This document shows positions 1-7,879 of a stretch of DNA of 55,105 nt, piece after piece. Every line of letters starts with the position of its first letter. The stretch's first letter is position 1. The translations under genes and the position numbers were made by a program. A model generated the notes under the pieces. It was not told the origin of the DNA, searched no databases, and worked only from the letters and a program-made list of their open reading frames with translations. Origin of the DNA: an uncultured Bacteroidia bacterium (GTDB lineage Bacteria; Bacteroidota; Bacteroidia; Bacteroidales; F082); contig CADCML010000044.1 of NCBI GenBank assembly GCA_902802535.1, forward strand, positions 1 through 55,105, written 5' to 3'.

Positions 1-192
1 TCGTCAAGCGGCAGTTACAACAGAAGCAGTTCGCCTTCGAGAAGTTCCTCATCGAGTTCAAGCCGCAGTTCGGGCAGCAGTTATAGCGGCGGAAGCCGTA
101 GCTCGAGTTCGGGCGGCAGCCACAGTTCAGGAGGCGGAAGTCGCAGTTCAAGTGGCGGCAGCGGACGCAGTTCGGGCGGCGGAAGAAGATAA
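1..192 (+). CDS. C-terminal end of a Ser/Gly/Arg-rich protein (partial)
   Basis: An open frame enters from the left edge and stops at TAA 190-192. The 63 visible residues are almost only Ser, Gly and Arg, with runs such as SSSSSSSR and SSGGGSR, one His and two Tyr. The codons vary (agc, agt, tcg, tca), so this is not a simple DNA microsatellite. Such basic low-complexity tails are usually disordered. The body of the protein lies outside the window and no function can be given. A hairpin terminator follows at 222-262. The frame choice rests on continuous coding without stops and on the stop sitting just ahead of that terminator. Confidence 0.7.
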   Translation, partial: SSSGSYNRSSSPSRSSSSSSSRSSGSSYSGGSRSSSSGGSHSSGGGSRSSSGGSGRSSGGGRR

Positions 193-221
193 ATTTCAAC
201 CGAATAGCCAAATTTGACAAT

Positions 222-263
222 AAAAGACTACCTTTGCGGTTCAATTCAAAAGGTAGTCTTTTT
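222..263 (+). terminator. Rho-independent-like hairpin overlapping a promoter
   Basis: A perfect 14-bp stem (AAAAGACTACCTTT at 222-235 pairing with 249-262) with a 13-base loop is followed by T residues. It lies 30 bases after the stop of the Ser/Gly-rich protein and ends 8 bases before the next ATG. It probably terminates the upstream gene. Confidence 0.65.
229..236 (+). promoter_or_regulatory. Bacteroidota -7 box (TACCTTTG)
   Basis: TACCTTTG matches TAnnTTTG exactly. It sits inside the left arm of the terminator hairpin. A start about 7-10 bases downstream would give a short leader and exclude the left arm from the new mRNA. There is no TTTG at the usual distance upstream. Confidence 0.5.
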
Positions 264-270
264 CGTTAAT

Positions 271-1728
271 ATGAAGAGAATCATCACCATAGTTTTTTCC
301 CTGTTCTGCATTTCGGCGACCTTCGCGCAAGGCTCCGATGATGCCTGTCTCTTTTCGCAAACCTTCTACCAAGGCACGGCCAAGGCCTTGGGCATGGGCA
401 ACGCTTTGGGTGCGGTGGGCGGCGACATGACCGCCATCTGCATCAATCCGGCAGGCATGGGTATCTATCGCAACCATGAGCTCACCATCACGGCGGGGTT
501 GTTGGACAACTTCCAGCAATCCACCTATTACGGGACGAGCAACAATGCCAACAAGTTTCGCATGAACCTGCCCAGCCTCAGCTATGTGAATGCCAAGCAG
601 CGGAGCAACTTCCGGCCTTTGCGTTTCACCCAATTCGGCATCGGCCTCACGCGTGTCAACGACTACAACATACACACTTTGAGCAAAGGCATCAATCCGA
701 CCAGCTCAAAGATTGACAATTACTTGGCGCAAATCAACGGCTACAATCCCGATGAGCTGCAAGAGGCTTTCCCCTATACCGTTTTCCCTGCTTGGAGCAC
801 CTATCTCGTTGACCTTTATGAAGATGAGACGGGACCGTACTATAGCTCTCCCGTGCCCCAGGGCCATCTTTGGCAAGGTCAGGACTCCAATTTCAAGGGG
901 CGTTCCGAGGAATGGACCTTTGCGGGCAGTTTCAACTATTTCGACAAGCTGTATGTCGGCATTAGCGTGAACTTGGCCCACATCAAGCGAGAAGGAGAAC
1001 GGATTTTCAGAGAATCGCATCCCGACGGCACCGACCCTGGGAGCGGTTTCAACCAGTGGAGCTTCACCGAGAGCCTCCGTTCGACGGGTTGGGGCGGCAA
1101 TGCCAAAGTCGGTTTCATCTACCATGCCGGCCCTTGGTTCCGCTTCGGCGGGGCTTTCCATTCGCCCACCATTTATGCCTTCACTGAAACCTGGCAAACC
1201 GAAACAGAATCCGAAATCCTCTCAATTACAAGGAAATACATCAGCCCCGAGTCGCACTACGAGTACACTTTCATCAAGCCCATGAAATGGGTCGGGAGCA
1301 TGGTGTTCTTCATCGGGCAAAGCGGCATGGTCAGCTTCGATGCAGAATACACCAATTTCGGCGCGGCACGATTCAGAGCTACCGACTATGACTACGATGC
1401 CCTGAACGACGACATCAAAGCCACCTACGGCAAGACCTTCAACTTCCGCTTGGGCAGCGAATGGCTGTTAGGTTCCTCCTATTTGAGATTGGGTGCGGCC
1501 TATTACGGCAGTCCATTGGGCCTGGGCAAGTCGGACGGCAGCGTCAAGAAAGCCTCCATCGGCATCAGTGTGCCCATCACCTTCGATGTCACCTTCGATT
1601 TCGCCTACGAGTTGTCACACGGCTTAACGCAACAATGCCTTTATGATGCCGGGACGCTGGGCATCGAGCCTGTCACGCACAAAGCCTTTCGAAACAACCT
1701 CGCCATCACCATCAAGGTGCGCTACTAA
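271..1728 (+). CDS. Outer-membrane beta-barrel protein, OmpP1/FadL-like
   Basis: The 485-residue product starts with a clear signal peptide (MKRIITIVFSLFCISATFAQ). Next comes the segment GMGNALGAVGGDMTAICINP near residues 52-71, typical of Bacteroidetes proteins related to the OmpP1/FadL and PorV transport barrels. The rest is rich in alternating aromatic and polar strands and ends in an aromatic residue (KVRY), as outer-membrane barrels do. It probably passes hydrophobic compounds, or is a T9SS-associated barrel of the PorV type; the sequence alone does not decide. The ATG at 271 is chosen because it begins the signal peptide; frame upstream of it is hairpin. The gene stands alone and converges on the zinc-ribbon gene through a shared hairpin. 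Confidence 0.75.
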   Translation: MKRIITIVFSLFCISATFAQGSDDACLFSQTFYQGTAKALGMGNALGAVGGDMTAICINPAGMGIYRNHELTITAGLLDNFQQSTYYGTSNNANKFRMNLPSLSYVNAKQRSNFRPLRFTQFGIGLTRVNDYNIHTLSKGINPTSSKIDNYLAQINGYNPDELQEAFPYTVFPAWSTYLVDLYEDETGPYYSSPVPQGHLWQGQDSNFKGRSEEWTFAGSFNYFDKLYVGISVNLAHIKREGERIFRESHPDGTDPGSGFNQWSFTESLRSTGWGGNAKVGFIYHAGPWFRFGGAFHSPTIYAFTETWQTETESEILSITRKYISPESHYEYTFIKPMKWVGSMVFFIGQSGMVSFDAEYTNFGAARFRATDYDYDALNDDIKATYGKTFNFRLGSEWLLGSSYLRLGAAYYGSPLGLGKSDGSVKKASIGISVPITFDVTFDFAYELSHGLTQQCLYDAGTLGIEPVTHKAFRNNLAITIKVRY

Positions 1729-1734
1729 ACGAGA

Positions 1735-1764
1735 AAAGGCCACCCGAAGGCAGCCTTTCATTTT
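1735..1764. terminator. Bidirectional terminator between convergent genes
   Basis: AAAGGC (1735-1740) pairs with GCCTTT (1753-1758), flanked by A-rich and T-rich sequence on either side. It lies between the stops of the outer-membrane protein gene and the zinc-ribbon gene. Confidence 0.55.
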
Positions 1765-1778
1765 AGCATTTCAATCTA

Positions 1779-2876
1779 TCAAGCGTTGTACTGCGCGATG
1801 ATACCCTTGTCGACAAGGATACGGCCACAATACTCGCAAACGATGATTTTCTTGTGCGAACAAATATCCAACTGATGTTGGGGCGGGATGCGGTTGAAGC
1901 AACCGCCGCAAGCCTCATCGAAGATGCCGACCACGGCGAGGCCGTTGCGGGCATTCTTGCGGATGCGCTTGTAGGCCACCAAAAGACGGTCTTCGACCAA
2001 CTTCTCACATTCGGCCGAACGCTGCAGCAGTTGTTCCTCCTCCTTCTCGGTGCCTTCCACCAGCGAATGGAGCTCGTCTTTCTTCTCCTTCAGCGAAGCC
2101 TTCAGCTCGGCGAGGCGCATTTGGGCCTCGGCAACCTTGGCAGCCAACTCATTGTCCTTGGTCGTGATTTCCTTGATGCGCTTTTCTGAAAGTTGGTTGT
2201 CCAATTGCTGATATTCAATCTCTTTCGTCAGCGAATCATACTCGCGGTTGTTGCGGACGTTATTCTGTTGATCCTCATATTTCTTAATCAAGGCTTCCGT
2301 TTCCTTGATTTTGATCTTGTAGTCCGAGATGTCCTTTTGGTGCTTTTTGCTCTCTTCCTTGAAGTTGGCGATACGCGTTTCCAAGCCGGCGATTTCGTCT
2401 TCCATGTCCTGGATTTCCAAGGGCAGGTTGCCGCGGTAGGCGCGAATCTCGTCCACCTTCGAATCGACCTGTTGCAAGGTGTAGAGGGCCACCAACCTCT
2501 GCTCAACGCTCACTTCAATCGGATCCTCAACGGGCTTTTGGGGCTCTTCTTTCACTTCCTCTTCTGGTTTTGCCTCTTCGACGACGGGAGCCACCTCTTC
2601 CTTTTCAACTTTTTCAGTTTCTTCAACCTTTTCGGCCTTGGGTTTAGCGGCCTTCTTGGCTGGCTTGGCAGCATCGGCAGGCTCCTCAACGGCTACCGGC
2701 TCTTCGGCTTTGGGTGCAGCAGCTTTCTTTGTAGGTTTCTTTTCCTCTTTAACCTCTTCATCCTGAGGAGCTTCCTCCACTTTCTTTGCAGTGGTCTTCT
2801 TCACGGTCTTTTTGACCTCTTTCACCTCGGCAGGTTGCTCTGCCTCAGCGACTTCTGTATTCACTTTCTTTGCCAT
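1779..2876 (-). CDS. C4-type zinc-ribbon coiled-coil protein with a charged N-terminal extension
   Basis: This is a 365-residue protein. Residues 1-120 are low complexity, made of Lys, Glu, Ala, Pro and Val. Residues from about 125 to 310 form a long heptad-rich coiled coil. The C-terminus has a zinc ribbon with CGGC and CEYC knuckles, the second followed by GRIL. The coiled-coil plus C4 ribbon is a known bacterial family that commonly neighbours nif3, as here (11-base gap, same strand). Its molecular role is not settled; nucleic-acid binding is often proposed. Family members I know are nearer 240-260 residues, so the basic/acidic N-terminal tail is an addition. The ATG at 2876 (MAKKVN) is used; upstream frame overlaps the intercistronic gap. 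Confidence 0.8.
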   Translation of the reverse strand: MAKKVNTEVAEAEQPAEVKEVKKTVKKTTAKKVEEAPQDEEVKEEKKPTKKAAAPKAEEPVAVEEPADAAKPAKKAAKPKAEKVEETEKVEKEEVAPVVEEAKPEEEVKEEPQKPVEDPIEVSVEQRLVALYTLQQVDSKVDEIRAYRGNLPLEIQDMEDEIAGLETRIANFKEESKKHQKDISDYKIKIKETEALIKKYEDQQNNVRNNREYDSLTKEIEYQQLDNQLSEKRIKEITTKDNELAAKVAEAQMRLAELKASLKEKKDELHSLVEGTEKEEEQLLQRSAECEKLVEDRLLVAYKRIRKNARNGLAVVGIFDEACGGCFNRIPPQHQLDICSHKKIIVCEYCGRILVDKGIIAQYNA

Positions 2877-2887
2877 ATTATTGATTT

Positions 2888-3682
2888 CTAATTTCTTACA
2901 AAATAACAAACCGCATTTGTCCTTGTTTCAGCGATTTCGGCTGCAAAGTTAGGAAATTTTTTCCGAATCAGCCCATATATTAATTCTTTCGTGAATTGTT
3001 CGGTCTCAAAATGTCCGCCATCGACCAACAGCAGGCGCCCTTCGGGGACGAAAAAGTCGTGGTATTTGATGTCGGCGGTGAGGTAGGCGTCCGCCTGTTT
3101 CCGCAAAGCATCAGCCATGAAAGGAACCCCTGAGCCGCCGCAAAGCGCCACTTTGCAGATTTTGCGCCCCGTCAAAGCCGAATGACGCAAGCAGGGCGAG
3201 TCGATCGTAAAGGCCACAAGACGCAAGAAATCAACTTCATCCATCGGCATTTCAAGTTCTCCGACCATTCCTGAACCGCAAACTTCAGGCTCGTTGACAG
3301 AAGGCTGCAAGAGATGCTGGTTTTTCAGGCCGAGCCGTTCCGCCAGCACGCGACTTACACCTAAATAGCTGTTGTCCAAGTTGGTGTGCATTGAAATCAT
3401 AGCGATGTCGTGTTTGACGGCCTTCATCACAGCACGTTCGATGTAGGTTTGAGGCGTTAGGTGCTTCATCCCACGGAAAATCAGCGGATGATGGCTGACG
3501 ATTACGTCGCATTTTTTGGCAATGGCCTCATCGACGATTTCTTCGGTAATATCCAAGCAAATCAAGGCTTTATGCGCCTCGGCGTTGAGGTCGCCCACTT
3601 GCAAGCCGGCATTGTCGTAACTCTCCTGCCATTGCAGCGGCGCCACCTCAGTGATGCAGTTCAGAATGTCTTTTACGGTCAT
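2888..3682 (-). CDS. Nif3-like dinuclear metal-centre protein
   Basis: This 264-residue member of the Nif3/YbgI (GTP cyclohydrolase 1 type 2-like) family has the expected motifs. They are SHHPLIFRGMKHLTP with the metal-binding His pair near residue 65, SMHTNLDN, CGGSG, a late DGGHFETE and a Glu-rich end. The family forms hexameric toroids with two metal ions; the substrate is not settled. It is the short form without the extra central domain seen in roughly 370-residue homologues. It starts at ATG 3682 (MTVKDIL), 12 bases below a -7 box, and is followed by the zinc-ribbon gene, so the two should be one operon. It is divergent from lpxK. Confidence 0.85.
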   Translation of the reverse strand: MTVKDILNCITEVAPLQWQESYDNAGLQVGDLNAEAHKALICLDITEEIVDEAIAKKCDVIVSHHPLIFRGMKHLTPQTYIERAVMKAVKHDIAMISMHTNLDNSYLGVSRVLAERLGLKNQHLLQPSVNEPEVCGSGMVGELEMPMDEVDFLRLVAFTIDSPCLRHSALTGRKICKVALCGGSGVPFMADALRKQADAYLTADIKYHDFFVPEGRLLLVDGGHFETEQFTKELIYGLIRKKFPNFAAEIAETRTNAVCYFVRN

Positions 3683-3700
3683 ATTTTCAAAATTGAGGCT

Positions 3701-3708
3701 CAAAATTA
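3701..3708 (-). promoter_or_regulatory. -7 box (TAATTTTG) for nif3
   Basis: On the minus strand TAATTTTG lies 19-26 bases above the nif3 ATG, giving a leader of about 12 bases. No clear TTTG is seen at the -33 position. Confidence 0.5.
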
Positions 3709-3720
3709 GGAAAAAATGTC

Positions 3721-3728
3721 TAATTTTG
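3721..3728 (+). promoter_or_regulatory. -7 box (TAATTTTG) for lpxK
   Basis: TAATTTTG ends only 9 bases before the lpxK ATG at 3738. Transcription starting 7-10 bases below the box would give a leaderless or nearly leaderless mRNA. It is divergent from the nif3 promoter, with 12 bases between the boxes. Confidence 0.5.
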
Positions 3729-3737
3729 ACCCCTACA

Positions 3738-4787
3738 ATGAGAATTTTACTGCTTCCCATATCGCTTTTGTATCATATCGTGCTCATTATCAGGCATAAA
3801 CTTTATGATTGGCGCATTTTGAAATCGTTGCGGTTCGAGTATCCCACGATTGGCGTGGGTAACCTCAACCTGGGCGGGACGGGAAAAACGCCCACGGTGG
3901 AATACCTTATTAATATATTGCACCCGCATTACCGCGTGGCGACATTGAGTCGAGGCTACGGGCGCAAGACCAAAGGCTTCCAACGCGCCGACCATCAAAG
4001 CACTTATGAGACCGTTGGCGACGAGCCTTTGCAGTATTTCAACAAATTCCCTGATATTCAAGTCGTTGTTGACGAAGACCGCTTGAATGGCATGAGGAAA
4101 CTGATTCGCAGCAAGAACACGCCCGATGTTTATCTTTTGGACGACGCCTTCCAACACCGAAGAATCAAGGTAGGATTGAACCTTTTACTGACTGAATATC
4201 AGCATCTTTACTGTGACGATTTTTTGTTTCCGGCAGGCACTCTGCGCGATGTGAAATCCGCAGCCCAACGCGCCCAAATCATCATTGTCAGCAAGTCGCC
4301 GAAAACACTGGACGAGAACGAGAAACAACGGATTATCAAGAAATTGAAACCGAAATCGCATCAGAAAGTGTTTTTCTCCTATTTGGAATATCAGCCCTTG
4401 CAACCTTTGAATGAGGCCGCGAAACAAATTTCCACAGAAAACGTCGATTTTGTTTTGGCTTTTTGCGGCATTGCCAACCCGAAACCCTTCATCGAGGAAT
4501 TGAGAAAAAACTATAAAACCATTGATTTTCTGCATTTTGCTGACCATCATGCTTATAGTAAAGATGATGTAAAAACCATCATGGACCACTTTGAGAACCT
4601 TGGCGGCGGAAAGAAAATCATCGTCACCACAGAAAAAGATGCTGCACGATTGACAAATTCTCCCTATCTTTGTCAGTTTGAAACCGCGCCGCTGTTAGCT
4701 TTGCCGATTGTGGTGCGCTTCCACGAAGAAGAAAAGTTTAACGAAGAAATATTGAATTATGTACGACAAAATATCCACCATTGTTGA
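3738..4787 (+). CDS. lpxK: Tetraacyldisaccharide 4'-kinase LpxK
   Basis: LpxK phosphorylates the 4' position of the lipid A disaccharide precursor at the inner membrane. The 349-residue product starts with a hydrophobic anchor (LLLPISLLYHIVLII). The P-loop GGTGKTP follows at residues 46-52. Other family blocks are LSRGYGRK, VGDEPLQ, a VDEDR segment, LLDDAFQHR and LFPAGTLRD. ATG 3738 is used because the -7 box lies immediately upstream and the hydrophobic anchor begins there. The 3' end overlaps the next gene by 29 bases, suggesting translational coupling. The lipid A enzyme LpxH is encoded two genes downstream, which supports a shared envelope role. Confidence 0.95.
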   Translation: MRILLLPISLLYHIVLIIRHKLYDWRILKSLRFEYPTIGVGNLNLGGTGKTPTVEYLINILHPHYRVATLSRGYGRKTKGFQRADHQSTYETVGDEPLQYFNKFPDIQVVVDEDRLNGMRKLIRSKNTPDVYLLDDAFQHRRIKVGLNLLLTEYQHLYCDDFLFPAGTLRDVKSAAQRAQIIIVSKSPKTLDENEKQRIIKKLKPKSHQKVFFSYLEYQPLQPLNEAAKQISTENVDFVLAFCGIANPKPFIEELRKNYKTIDFLHFADHHAYSKDDVKTIMDHFENLGGGKKIIVTTEKDAARLTNSPYLCQFETAPLLALPIVVRFHEEEKFNEEILNYVRQNIHHC

Positions 4788-5595
4788 GTATATCAACCAG
4801 AAAACTAACCACTTCCACCCTGAGGTTGGCATCGTGCTTGGCTCCGGATTGGACGGACTGGCAAGTGCCATCAAGGTTGAGCATGTGATTTACTACTCGG
4901 ACATGCCCCACTTCCCTGTCTCTACGGTGAAAGGGCATAGCGGACAACTCTTGTTCGGCACCGTCGCAGGTCGTCGTGTCATCGCCATGCGAGGCCGTTT
5001 CCACTATTACGAGGGCTATCCCATGAGCGAGGTTGTCTTACCCATCCGCATGATGATGCGTTTAGGCATCCAGTTCCTCATTGTTTCCAACGCTTCCGGC
5101 GGCCTCAACCCGAACTTCAAGGTGGGCGACATCATGATCATCACCGATCAAATCCACATGATGCCCAACCCCTTGATTGGTCGGCACGACGAGCGTTTCG
5201 GCGAGCGTTTCCCCGACATGAGCGAGCCTTACGACAAGCGCCTCATCAAGCTGGCCGACGAGATTGCCTTGGATAAAGGAATTTGGGTGCAGCACGGCGT
5301 GTATTGCGCCACTTCCGGCCCGACCTACGAAACGCCTGCCGAGTGCCGCTACTTCCGCATCATCGGTGCCGACACCATCGGCATGTCGACCACGTCCGAG
5401 GTCATCGTGGCGCGTCAAGGTATGTTACCTGTTTTCGGCCTGTCCATCGTTTCCGACATGGGCAACATCTACGGGATGGAGCAAACCACCGTCATCACCC
5501 ACGAGGAAGTCATCAAGGCCGTGAACGCCGTGGGGCCGAAACTCGTCACTCTCATCACCGAACTCATCCGCCGCGCATCCGAAATCAATCTCTGA
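4759..5595 (+). CDS. punA: Purine-nucleoside phosphorylase (trimeric type)
   Basis: This 278-residue enzyme of the human-PNP/PunA family cleaves inosine or guanosine with phosphate to base and ribose-1-phosphate. Visible motifs are GIVLGSGLDGLA (phosphate loop, about residues 24-35), VKGHSG, GRFHYYEGYP, SNASGGLNPNF, ATSGPTYETPAE and GADTIGMSTTSEV. It starts inside lpxK and its TGA overlaps the ATG of lpxH (TGATG), so the three genes should be translated in series. A purine salvage enzyme between two lipid A genes looks like a transcriptional accident of order rather than a functional tie. Confidence 0.92.
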   Translation: MYDKISTIVEYINQKTNHFHPEVGIVLGSGLDGLASAIKVEHVIYYSDMPHFPVSTVKGHSGQLLFGTVAGRRVIAMRGRFHYYEGYPMSEVVLPIRMMMRLGIQFLIVSNASGGLNPNFKVGDIMIITDQIHMMPNPLIGRHDERFGERFPDMSEPYDKRLIKLADEIALDKGIWVQHGVYCATSGPTYETPAECRYFRIIGADTIGMSTTSEVIVARQGMLPVFGLSIVSDMGNIYGMEQTTVITHEEVIKAVNAVGPKLVTLITELIRRASEINL

Positions 5596-6347
5596 TGGCC
5601 GTTTATTTCGTCACCGACTTCCATTTGGGCATTCCCACGCTTGAGGATAGCCAGAAGCGCGAAAAGAAACTTTTGCGTTTTCTTGACGGCATCCGTCCCG
5701 ACTGCGAGGAACTTTACCTGATGGGCGATTTGTTTGACTTTTGGTTTGAGTACAAGACGGTGATTCCCAAAGGATTTATAAGGCTGCTAGGCAAGTTGGC
5801 CGAATTCACCGATGCGGGTATTCCCGTCCACATGTTCATCGGCAACCACGACTTGTGGAGTTTCGGCTACCTGCACGACGAGCTTGGACTTGAAATGCAC
5901 CGTGAACCAGTCGTAAAAACGATAAAAGGCAAGAAGTTCTTCCTCGTCCACGGCGACGGCAGAGGCCCTGGCGACAAAGGCTACAAGTTCCTAAAGAAGG
6001 TGTTTGAATGCAAGTTCAACCAATTCTTGTTCAGGCTGATACATCCCGACTTCGGCATCGGTTTGGCCTTGAAATGGTCGCACAAACATCGTCTAAAGAA
6101 ACTAAAAAACGAGGTGGAACGTGGCTATTACGACAACGTTCCACAAACCCGTCTTTACCAATACGCCCAAGAACAATCCCAACTTGACCCAAGCATTGAC
6201 TTTTTCGTCTTCGGCCATCAACACAAACCCATGCAATACAAGACTGGCGACCATGCTTTGACGACCATCGTGGGCAACTGGATTTATGATTTCAGTTATG
6301 CGGTGTTTGATGGTGAAACCGTTATTTTGAAACAATTCAACAATTAA
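5595..6347 (+). CDS. lpxH: UDP-2,3-diacylglucosamine diphosphatase LpxH
   Basis: This 250-residue metallophosphoesterase of the calcineurin fold hydrolyses UDP-2,3-diacylglucosamine to lipid X in lipid A synthesis. Metal-ligand motifs are visible in order: TDFHLG (residues 7-12), GDLFDFW, GNHD, HGDG and a late FGHQHKP. The start is ATG 5595, sharing its A with the stop of the PNP gene; longer upstream frame is PNP read out of frame. Together with lpxK it places two Raetz-pathway steps in one operon. Confidence 0.93.
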   Translation: MAVYFVTDFHLGIPTLEDSQKREKKLLRFLDGIRPDCEELYLMGDLFDFWFEYKTVIPKGFIRLLGKLAEFTDAGIPVHMFIGNHDLWSFGYLHDELGLEMHREPVVKTIKGKKFFLVHGDGRGPGDKGYKFLKKVFECKFNQFLFRLIHPDFGIGLALKWSHKHRLKKLKNEVERGYYDNVPQTRLYQYAQEQSQLDPSIDFFVFGHQHKPMQYKTGDHALTTIVGNWIYDFSYAVFDGETVILKQFNN

Positions 6348-6383
6348 ATAATCAAACAAAATTCATCAAATAAACAATTCAAC

Positions 6384-7754
6384 ATGAAAGCAACCGACAA
6401 GTACATTGACGAAAACAAGGATCGTTTCCTTGAGGAATTATTTGAACTGATTAGAATCCCGTCCATCAGCTCGGAATCGGCGCACAAGCCGGACATGATT
6501 CGTTGTGCCGAACTTTGGCGCGACTACCTCTTGAAGGCCGGTGCCGACAAGGCCGAGGTGATGCCTACCGATGGCAACCCCATCGTCTACGGCGAGAAAA
6601 TCATCGACAAGAAGAAACCCACCGTTTTGGTCTATGGCCACTACGATGTGATGCCCGTCGACCCTATCGACCTGTGGCACACCGACCCGTTTGAACCCGT
6701 CATCAAAGACGGCAAAATCTGGGCACGTGGCGCCGACGACGACAAAGGCCAATCGTTCATGCACGCCAAGGCTTTTGAAACCATGGTCAAGACCGACACT
6801 CTCCCCTGCAACGTGAAATTTATGCTCGAAGGCGAGGAGGAAATCGGCTCAGGCAGCCTTGCCAAATGGATTGTCAAGAACAAAAGACTGGTGAAAGCCG
6901 ATGTCATTTTGGTGTCCGACACCTCAATGATTGCCGCCGATGTGCCAAGCATCACCACAGGCTTGAGGGGTCTCGCCTACTGGGAAATCGAAGTCACTGG
7001 TCCGCAAGCCGACTTGCATTCCGGTCTCTTCGGAGGCTCCGTGGCCAACCCCTTGAACGTCCTTTGCGAGATGATTGCCGGGTGCATGGATCGAAACAAC
7101 CGCATCACCATTCCGCATTTCTATCATGACGTTGAAAAATGCTCCAAACACGAGCGCGAACTGCTCAACATGGCACCTTACGACGAGGAAGAATATAAGA
7201 AGAGTCTGGGGGTGAAGGCTTTGCGCGGCGAGAAGGGCTACACCAAAATCGAGCAAGTGGGCATCCGACCCTCCTTCGACCTTTGTGGCATGTGGGGCGG
7301 CTACACCGGCGAAGGCAGCAAGACCGTGCTTCCTTCCAAAGCTTACGCCAAACTCTCATGCCGTTTGGTGCCACACCAAGACCATGAGAAGATTGCCAAG
7401 TTGGTGCAAAGGTACTTTGAAAAGGAAGCTCCCGACTACGTCACGGTAAAGGTCACGCCGTTGCATGGCGGCGAGGCTTACGTCTGCCCCATCGACCTGC
7501 CGGCTTACAAGGCTGCTGAAGCTGCTTACATGAACACCTACGGCAAGCAGCCCATCCCGATGCGTTCTGGTGGTTCCATCCCGATCATCTCTACTTTCGA
7601 GAAGGTGTTAGGTATCAAGTCCATCCTGATGGGCTTCGGCCTCGGCGAAGATGCCATCCACTCACCCAACGAGAACTACCGCCTCGACCACTTCTACAAG
7701 GGCATCGAGACGATTATTGCTTTCTATCAGCATTATGCCGAAATGGCGAAGTAG
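6384..7754 (+). CDS. M20-family dipeptidase
   Basis: This 456-residue zinc dipeptidase/deacylase has the M20 catalytic pattern. GHYDVMPVDP carries the first His ligand and catalytic Asp. ARGADDDKGQ holds the bridging Asp, and EGEEEIGSG holds the catalytic base and a ligand. DLHSGLFGG marks the lid/dimerisation domain, and a C-terminal GEDAIHSPNE carries the last His. There is no signal peptide, so it is cytoplasmic and likely hydrolyses small peptides taken up by the cell. It follows lpxH by 36 bases and ends at a strong terminator, so it is probably the last gene of the lpxK transcript. Confidence 0.9.
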   Translation: MKATDKYIDENKDRFLEELFELIRIPSISSESAHKPDMIRCAELWRDYLLKAGADKAEVMPTDGNPIVYGEKIIDKKKPTVLVYGHYDVMPVDPIDLWHTDPFEPVIKDGKIWARGADDDKGQSFMHAKAFETMVKTDTLPCNVKFMLEGEEEIGSGSLAKWIVKNKRLVKADVILVSDTSMIAADVPSITTGLRGLAYWEIEVTGPQADLHSGLFGGSVANPLNVLCEMIAGCMDRNNRITIPHFYHDVEKCSKHERELLNMAPYDEEEYKKSLGVKALRGEKGYTKIEQVGIRPSFDLCGMWGGYTGEGSKTVLPSKAYAKLSCRLVPHQDHEKIAKLVQRYFEKEAPDYVTVKVTPLHGGEAYVCPIDLPAYKAAEAAYMNTYGKQPIPMRSGGSIPIISTFEKVLGIKSILMGFGLGEDAIHSPNENYRLDHFYKGIETIIAFYQHYAEMAK

Positions 7755-7782
7755 TATAATTTTCAAAAAAGACAACTATGAA

Positions 7783-7820
7783 GAAGGAAGGGCAAATTCA
7801 TCGCCTTTCCCTCTTTTTTT
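7783..7820 (+). terminator. Rho-independent terminator after the M20 peptidase gene
   Basis: GGAAGGGC (7786-7793) pairs with GCCTTTCC (7803-7810) with one G-U pair, and the run CTCTTTTTTT follows. Confidence 0.75.
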
Positions 7821-7852
7821 GCCCAAGATCCATCTGATTCAAAAATAATGTC

Positions 7853-7860
7853 TAATTTTG
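7853..7860 (+). promoter_or_regulatory. -7 box (TAATTTTG) for the nucleotidyltransferase/HEPN pair
   Basis: TAATTTTG lies 20 bases before the ATG at 7880. No good -33 element is seen at 19-21 bases upstream. Confidence 0.5.
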
Positions 7861-7879
7861 CAAAAGAAACGGACAGAAA

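Noticed and set aside
5283-5594. N-terminal extension of LpxH into the PNP gene
   Set aside because: The extra residues are PNP read out of frame. The metallophosphoesterase motif starts 7 residues after ATG 5595 and the TGATG junction is typical.
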